Of a stretch of 25,827 nucleotides of DNA, positions 22,267 through 25,827 are shown piece after piece. The translations under genes were made by a program, and so were the position numbers. The notes beneath the pieces are model-generated. The model searched no databases and was not told the origin of the DNA. It saw only the letters and a program-made list of their open reading frames with translations. Within the stretch, counting starts at the first letter, position 1; each line of letters begins with the position of its first letter. This DNA is from SIG480 sp045595605 (lineage in GTDB: Bacteria; Bacillota; Clostridia; Oscillospirales; JAAYXM01), in NCBI GenBank assembly GCA_045595605.1, contig JAZOAS010000096.1:1-25827 (forward strand). Reading direction: 5' to 3'.

Positions 22267-22304
22267 AAAGCGTGGGCGGTAGCCCACGCTTTCTATTTCT
22301 TTTT
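22261..22304. terminator. Bidirectional terminator shared by spoIIP and the YjdF-like gene
   Basis: A perfect 17-bp stem (22261-22277 with 22282-22298) closed by a GGTA loop. T's follow on the plus side (22300-22304) and the minus side reads into TATTTTGCC. Both stop codons are in the stem: spoIIP TAG at 22264-22266 and the convergent gene's TAG at 22293-22295. Confidence 0.92.
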
Positions 22305-22961
22305 CCGAAGCATTGAAAGGTAGCCGATTGTGACGACGATAAACGCGCCGACCGAGTCGATTATAATATCCTTCATCGTGTCTGAAAGCGCGTCGCGTCC
22401 GATGAGGAGAGTGCCGTCAGCGGTCCTGAATTTCTGCATATTGAGACCGAAGAGGGAGTCTCCCGTAAATTCGTAAATCTCCCACACCGCGCCGACAGCA
22501 AGCGCAAAGCAGAATGCGAAAAGACATACAAAAAGCGGGCTCAAGGTAACCTTTACCTTTTTTGAATCGTTGAGTATGGTAACGAGCGTAAAGCCGAAAG
22601 CACCGAGCATTGCGCCTGAGAAGGCGTGCAGAATCGTGTCCCAATGCGGAACAAGGTAGTAGAAGTTTCTGACCTCGCCGAGATATATGGCGCAGTAGAG
22701 AAAGATAAAATAGAGAATGGACATATAGTTCGGAAGCTCAAAGGACCATTTCCTTTCAAGAGAGGCGGGAAGACCAAGAACAAGAACGCCGAGAAGACAT
22801 TGCAGAAGCATAAGGACATAGTCGCTTCTCAGGTGTTCGTTCGGAGTTCCCGTACTGACGGCGGGCGTGTTTACAATACGGATGATTGAATAGACTATGG
22901 AGAAGATAAGTGTCAGGAAGACAAATATGCCGATAGCCTTTTTGATTTTTGTTTTGTTCAT
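22293..22961 (-). CDS. Polytopic membrane protein, YjdF-like (DUF2238) family
   Basis: 222 residues from the ATG at 22961, chosen because AGGAGG lies seven bases ahead; the frame is open further upstream to 23045 but that would overlap the divergent promoter. Six or so hydrophobic helices. Conserved polar residues sit within them: HWDTILHAFSG (His106, Asp108, His112), AVWEIYEFTGDSLFGLNMQ (Trp160, Glu161, Glu164, Asp168) and SDTMKDIIIDSVGA near 195-208. This pattern matches the YjdF/DUF2238 family, whose function is unknown. The buried charged residues suggest a catalytic or transport role (inference). Convergent with spoIIP, divergent from the exonuclease. Confidence 0.7.
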   Translation of the reverse strand: MNKTKIKKAIGIFVFLTLIFSIVYSIIRIVNTPAVSTGTPNEHLRSDYVLMLLQCLLGVLVLGLPASLERKWSFELPNYMSILYFIFLYCAIYLGEVRNFYYLVPHWDTILHAFSGAMLGAFGFTLVTILNDSKKVKVTLSPLFVCLFAFCFALAVGAVWEIYEFTGDSLFGLNMQKFRTADGTLLIGRDALSDTMKDIIIDSVGAFIVVTIGYLSMLRKKK

Positions 22962-23023
22962 TAGAAAACCTCCTTTGAAATTGTAAACAATGAGAAGAAA
23001 GTCGCTTTTTGTAAAAAACATAC

Positions 23024-23052
23024 TTGCAAGAAAGGTACAATGCATATATAAT
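23024..23052 (+). promoter_or_regulatory. Sigma-A-type promoter of the DEDDh exonuclease gene
   Basis: -35 TTGCAA (23024-23029), 17-base spacer, -10 TATAAT (23047-23052) within TATATAAT. Start near 23059, so the ribosome binding site GAGGAAG is almost at the 5' end. This promoter shows that in-frame starts upstream of 23075 are not used. Confidence 0.7.
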
Positions 23053-23074
23053 GATACGAGGAAGTTTTATAAGG

Positions 23075-24070
23075 ATGGGTAAAACTGTGTCGTATATTAT
23101 AGTGGATCTTGAATGGAACCAGGCGCGGTCAAACCGCGAGGTTGTAGCCGACAGCAACGGAAAAAAGCTCTACGGAGAGATTATTCAGATTGGTGCTGTC
23201 AGGCTTTCTGAAAAATTCAAAATAGCAGATACCTTTAAAATAAATATAAGACCGAAGTATTATAAAATCATCCACCGCAAGGTGCGTCAGATAACCGGAA
23301 TCAGCCAGGAAACGCTTGCAAAGGGTGAGGAGTTTCTCGCGGCAATAGAAAAGTTCCGCAAATGGTGTGGGGATGATGTAACCTTTCTTACCTGGGGACC
23401 GGACGATGCGCGTGTAATGCGAAGGAATATTGAAATGTACAATGTTTCTTCAGACTGGGTGGATAACTGGTACGACCTCCAGATGATTTATAATATGCAG
23501 ACGGCATCCGGAGAAAACCAGAAATCGCTTTCTACCGCTATTGAGCATTTCGGCATAAAAGCTTCAGAGCCTATGCACGATGCGCTTAATGACGCGTATT
23601 ATACGGCGCGCGTCGCGGAGCATCTTGATGTTATAAACGGTATCGCAGAGCTTCGCGCAAGAGCGAGAAGACGCGCGATACTGAACGAAGACCACCCGCT
23701 TATGTGTGAAAGCTACGGCGCGTACAGAACCCGTCGCGACGCTTTCGCTGAGAAGACGATTGCAGAAGTAAGATGCCCGACTTGCGGGGAGATATGTACC
23801 GACCGTAGAAAATGGGTTGCAGAGGGGAATGATAAATACATAACCCTCGCAAGCTGTGAGGAGCACGGCAAATATATAATTCGCCTTGTGCTTGAAAAGA
23901 GCGACGGCGTGTACAAAGTATCGAAACTCATTTTTGAAGCGGGAGACGGTGCTGAAGCTCACTATGACAAGAGAGTCAAGCGCGAGACCTCCGGCAGAAA
24001 GAGAAGAAAAAGAAGAACAAAGAGCGCTGCCCCCAGAAAACCTCAAAAACTTGAAAAAAGTGCCGAATAA
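23075..24070 (+). CDS. DEDDh-family 3'-5' exonuclease with C-terminal Cys/His module
   Basis: 331 residues. The exonuclease domain (about 5-185) has motif I IIVDLEWNQ (Asp11, Glu13), EIIQIGAV, motif II around TWGPDDARV (Asp110), and motif III MHDALNDAYYTARV (His168, Asp173), the DEDDh layout of RNase T, KapD/ERI1-like and DNA polymerase epsilon nucleases. After a basic linker comes CPTCGEIC with Cys234, Cys237, Cys241, then SCEEHG with Cys261 and His264, a likely zinc-binding site, and finally a tail rich in Lys and Arg (RKRRKRRTK near 308-316). It probably trims RNA or single-stranded DNA; substrate unknown. The ATG at 23075 has GAGGAAG ten bases ahead and starts after the promoter. Not an RNase T orthologue in the strict sense. 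Confidence 0.87.
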   Translation: MGKTVSYIIVDLEWNQARSNREVVADSNGKKLYGEIIQIGAVRLSEKFKIADTFKINIRPKYYKIIHRKVRQITGISQETLAKGEEFLAAIEKFRKWCGDDVTFLTWGPDDARVMRRNIEMYNVSSDWVDNWYDLQMIYNMQTASGENQKSLSTAIEHFGIKASEPMHDALNDAYYTARVAEHLDVINGIAELRARARRRAILNEDHPLMCESYGAYRTRRDAFAEKTIAEVRCPTCGEICTDRRKWVAEGNDKYITLASCEEHGKYIIRLVLEKSDGVYKVSKLIFEAGDGAEAHYDKRVKRETSGRKRRKRRTKSAAPRKPQKLEKSAE

Positions 24071-24079
24071 TGTTATAAT
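24051..24079 (+). promoter_or_regulatory. Sigma-A-type promoter of the E2-like gene
   Basis: -35 TTGAAA (24051-24056), 17-base spacer, -10 TATAAT (24074-24079) preceded by TGT (extended -10). The -35 lies inside the end of the exonuclease gene, so the downstream gene can be expressed alone. The closest match to consensus in the window. Confidence 0.82.
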
Positions 24080-24124
24080 ACATTTTGGGTTGGGTATTTA
24101 TTCTAAAAATAAGGGGAGTAAAAT

Positions 24125-25015
24125 ATGGCGGAAATCAAAAAGAGAAAGCGTCGTCTTGGGGATAGGTACGATGGCTTTCGCGTAAAGGCTATGGACCCTA
24201 CTTTTGTCATTATACCGCAGATTATGAGAACAAGGCTTGACAGCCAGATTTTCTTTGAAGAACAGATTGACATCACTGGGCTCCGCAAATTCATTGTGGA
24301 AAACCGCGAGGATATCCCGGGCCTTTCCATGTATCATTTATTCGTTGCGGCGATTCTGAGAACGATTGTTGACCGCCCGAGGATAAACCGTTTTGTAAGC
24401 GGCAGAAAGATTTATTCGAGAAGCTACCTGAGAGCATCGCTTACGATAAAGAAATCTATGGACGAAGACGGTGAGGAAGGTCAGCTTACACCTGAGTTTT
24501 CTCCGAATGTCACCTTGCGGGATGTAGTTGAGAAGTTCAACGAAGCTCTTGCAGAAACCAAGGCTGAGGAAGAAAAAAGCCGCGGGAATGATACGGACAT
24601 AACAATCCGCATTCTCTCCGCGCTTCCGGGTTTCGTAATTAAGTTTGTAGTGTGGTTGCTTCGAAACCTTGACGCAGTCGGCCTTATGCCGAAGATTATA
24701 AATAGAGTAAGCCCGTTCCATTCGTCCGTATTTATAACGAATGTAGGTTCGATCGGTTTAAACCCCGTTTATCACCACCTGTATGAGTTCGGAACGACCT
24801 CTGTATTCATGGCGATAGGCAAGAAGGAAATTGTAAACGAAATTGACCGCGACGGAAAGGTAAACACCCGTCATGTAATCAATACCCGTTTCGTTCTTGA
24901 CGAGCGCATCTGCGACGGATACTACTTTGCATCTGCAGTAAAGCAGTTCAAGTACTATATAAAGCACCCCGAACTGCTCCTTACACCGCCCGAAACTATA
25001 AGTGAAGATTATTAA
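24125..25015 (+). CDS. Stand-alone 2-oxoacid dehydrogenase E2-type acyltransferase-fold protein
   Basis: 296 residues. The fold of the E2/chloramphenicol acetyltransferase catalytic domain is shown by HSSVFITNVGSIGL (200-212, counterpart of TISNLG), TTSVFMAIGK (224-233) and NTRFVLDERICDGYYFA (253-269), the counterpart of the DHRxxDG active-site motif. Lipoyl and subunit-binding domains are absent. The catalytic His is replaced by Glu260 (D-E-R-I-C-D-G), though Asp264-Gly265 are kept. A charged insertion (SMDEDGEEG) and a helix of about 25 residues (LSALPGFVIKFVVWLLRNL) that could touch membrane are also present. It is therefore unlikely to be an ordinary acyltransferase. Databases often label such proteins as 2-oxo acid dehydrogenase subunit E2. 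No E1 or E3 gene is near. AGGGGAG precedes the ATG. Confidence 0.8.
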   Translation: MAEIKKRKRRLGDRYDGFRVKAMDPTFVIIPQIMRTRLDSQIFFEEQIDITGLRKFIVENREDIPGLSMYHLFVAAILRTIVDRPRINRFVSGRKIYSRSYLRASLTIKKSMDEDGEEGQLTPEFSPNVTLRDVVEKFNEALAETKAEEEKSRGNDTDITIRILSALPGFVIKFVVWLLRNLDAVGLMPKIINRVSPFHSSVFITNVGSIGLNPVYHHLYEFGTTSVFMAIGKKEIVNEIDRDGKVNTRHVINTRFVLDERICDGYYFASAVKQFKYYIKHPELLLTPPETISEDY

Positions 25016-25715
25016 AAAATTCTTCTGAAGCTTTGGGATCTATAATTTTTTGAAGAATATTGCTCTGAGCGAGTGAGACATGGTCATCCTGCGCGACTAT
25101 GATATGGTCGTCGAGATGTATCCCGGCACTGCTCAGGGCAATTGCTATTTTCTGAGTAGTGAGAAGGTCATCTGCTGATGGAATAGCGTCGCCGTGGAGG
25201 TGGTTGTGGCCGATTATAACGCGCGTTGCGTCAAAGGCGAGCGCAAATTGAAGAACCTTCCTGACGCTTACATCTATGGCGTTTATTGAGCCTTCAAAAA
25301 CAGGACGGCACGCGAGCAGCTTATTGTTTGAGTCCATGCACATAACGATAAGGACCTCGTGGTCATAACCGATGAAGTGCTTTGCGAGATACTCTGCGGC
25401 GTGGTCAACATAGGAGAAGATAATGGGCTTTTCCCATTTATCTATGCAGTATCTTCTGTAAAAGGCTGGGATGAGCTTTATATATGATGCGGCAGCCTCG
25501 CCCATACCGGGAATTTTGCAAAGCTCGGAGACCGGCGCGTCAATAACCTGCGGAATACCGCCGAATTCAAGGATAAGCTGCCTTGCCAGTTCGCAGGTAT
25601 CGCGGCGGGAAATCACGCCCTGGAGCATGCGTTCAAGAACAATATAATCGGGAATGGTGTCGATATTTTCTTCTTCAAAACGGCGACGGAGTCTGTCGCG
25701 ATGTCCCTCTGCCAT
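24996..25715 (-). CDS. radC: RadC/JAMM-domain protein
   Basis: 239 residues. The N-terminal half has a helix-hairpin-helix region (GHRDRLRRRF, then ELCKIPGMGEAAASYIKLI at 64-82). The C-terminal JAMM (MPN-like) domain has Glu120 in YDHEVLIVMCMD and the metal site HNHLHGDAIPSADD, giving His170, His172, Ser180 and Asp183 in the H-x-H-x7-S-x2-D spacing. RadC-type proteins were once tied to DNA repair; that role is disputed and the activity is unproven. The usual HNHPSG is HNHLHG here. ATG codons exist at 25721 and 25715; AGGAGG is two bases from the first and eight from the second, so 25715 is chosen. Its 3' end overlaps the E2-like gene by 20 bases, tail to tail. Confidence 0.9.
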   Translation of the reverse strand: MAEGHRDRLRRRFEEENIDTIPDYIVLERMLQGVISRRDTCELARQLILEFGGIPQVIDAPVSELCKIPGMGEAAASYIKLIPAFYRRYCIDKWEKPIIFSYVDHAAEYLAKHFIGYDHEVLIVMCMDSNNKLLACRPVFEGSINAIDVSVRKVLQFALAFDATRVIIGHNHLHGDAIPSADDLLTTQKIAIALSSAGIHLDDHIIVAQDDHVSLAQSNILQKIIDPKASEEFFNNLHL

Positions 25716-25748
25716 TTGCATTCCCTCCTTTTTCCTTATTGTATTTTA

Positions 25749-25778
25749 AGTATAACACAATTTTACATAATATGACAT
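25749..25778 (-). promoter_or_regulatory. Candidate promoter of the radC-like gene
   Basis: On the minus strand: -35 ATGTCA (25778-25773), 18-base spacer, -10 TATACT (25754-25749) preceded by TGT (extended -10). Four of six -35 positions match. The remaining bases to the right edge (25779-25827) are AT-rich, with no gene I can support. Confidence 0.5.
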
Positions 25779-25827
25779 ATGTATTTTTATAAAAATTCTG
25801 TTAAAAATATGGGGAGAAATATTACGG

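Noticed and set aside
22978..22990. ATTGTAAACAAT dyad before the YjdF-like gene as an operator
   Set aside because: Short AT-rich palindrome expected by chance; no regulator gene nearby.
23024..23074. Longer exonuclease start at TTG 23024 or ATG 23051
   Set aside because: These positions coincide with the -35 and -10 boxes of the promoter; ATG 23075 has a properly spaced RBS.
22756..23157. 133-codon minus-strand frame across the YjdF-like gene start and exonuclease promoter
   Set aside because: Out of frame with the well-started membrane protein on the same strand and without an RBS.
1..25827. CRISPR array, tRNA/rRNA, prophage, insertion sequence or toxin-antitoxin pair
   Set aside because: I looked for regular repeats, cloverleaf-like segments, transposase or integrase motifs and small toxin-like pairs, and saw none.

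Overview
The window reads as a chromosomal segment of an endospore-forming, probably anaerobic member of the Clostridia (my inference: Oscillospirales/Ruminococcaceae-like). Evidence: the sporulation-cluster order yabM-mazG-hup-rqcP-yabP-yabQ-divIC-yabR followed by spoIIP, the anaerobic HemZ-type radical SAM enzyme, the recJ-relA-dtd-MBL-hemZ order known from Firmicutes, strong AGGAGG ribosome binding sites, and sigma-A promoters with 17-base spacers. Base composition is moderate (roughly mid-40s % GC by eye) and looks even. I see no phage, transposon, CRISPR, rRNA or tRNA. No gap between genes exceeds about 160 bases.

Layout. (1) Positions 1-2342, minus strand: a CapA-family metallophosphoesterase cut by the window edge, acyl carrier protein with its own promoter and terminator, and a NifS/IscS-type cysteine desulfurase. 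(2) 2504-5969, plus: an EamA/DMT transporter, then purA and a WecC-type UDP-sugar dehydrogenase, probably co-transcribed from a promoter before purA and ended by a hairpin terminator. (3) 5986-6837, minus: a YihY/BrkB membrane protein. (4) 6965-22266, plus: about 15 kb of tightly packed co-directional genes. The first half is recJ, relA/spoT, dtd, an MBL hydrolase, hemZ, a uridine-kinase-like kinase, a zinc-ribbon protein and an MtaD-like deaminase. The second half is the sporulation and cell-envelope block ending in spoIIP. (5) 22293-22961, minus: a YjdF-like membrane protein. (6) 23075-25015, plus: a DEDDh exonuclease with a zinc-finger-like tail, then a stand-alone E2-type acyltransferase-fold protein whose catalytic His is replaced. 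(7) 24996-25715, minus: a RadC/JAMM protein.

The genes mostly serve core functions: stringent response and nucleotide balance (relA, purA, mazG, kinase, deaminase), translation quality control (dtd, rqcP), DNA maintenance and binding (recJ, hup, radC), envelope and division (YabM flippase, divIC, sugar dehydrogenase), and spore formation (yabP, yabQ, spoIIP). I did not find a clear-cut new defence or biosynthetic system. The most unusual items are the His-to-Glu E2-fold protein, the exonuclease with an extra Cys/His module, convergent genes whose stop codons or C-termini lie inside terminator stems, and a terminator placed between acpP and the capA-like gene with almost no room for another promoter.
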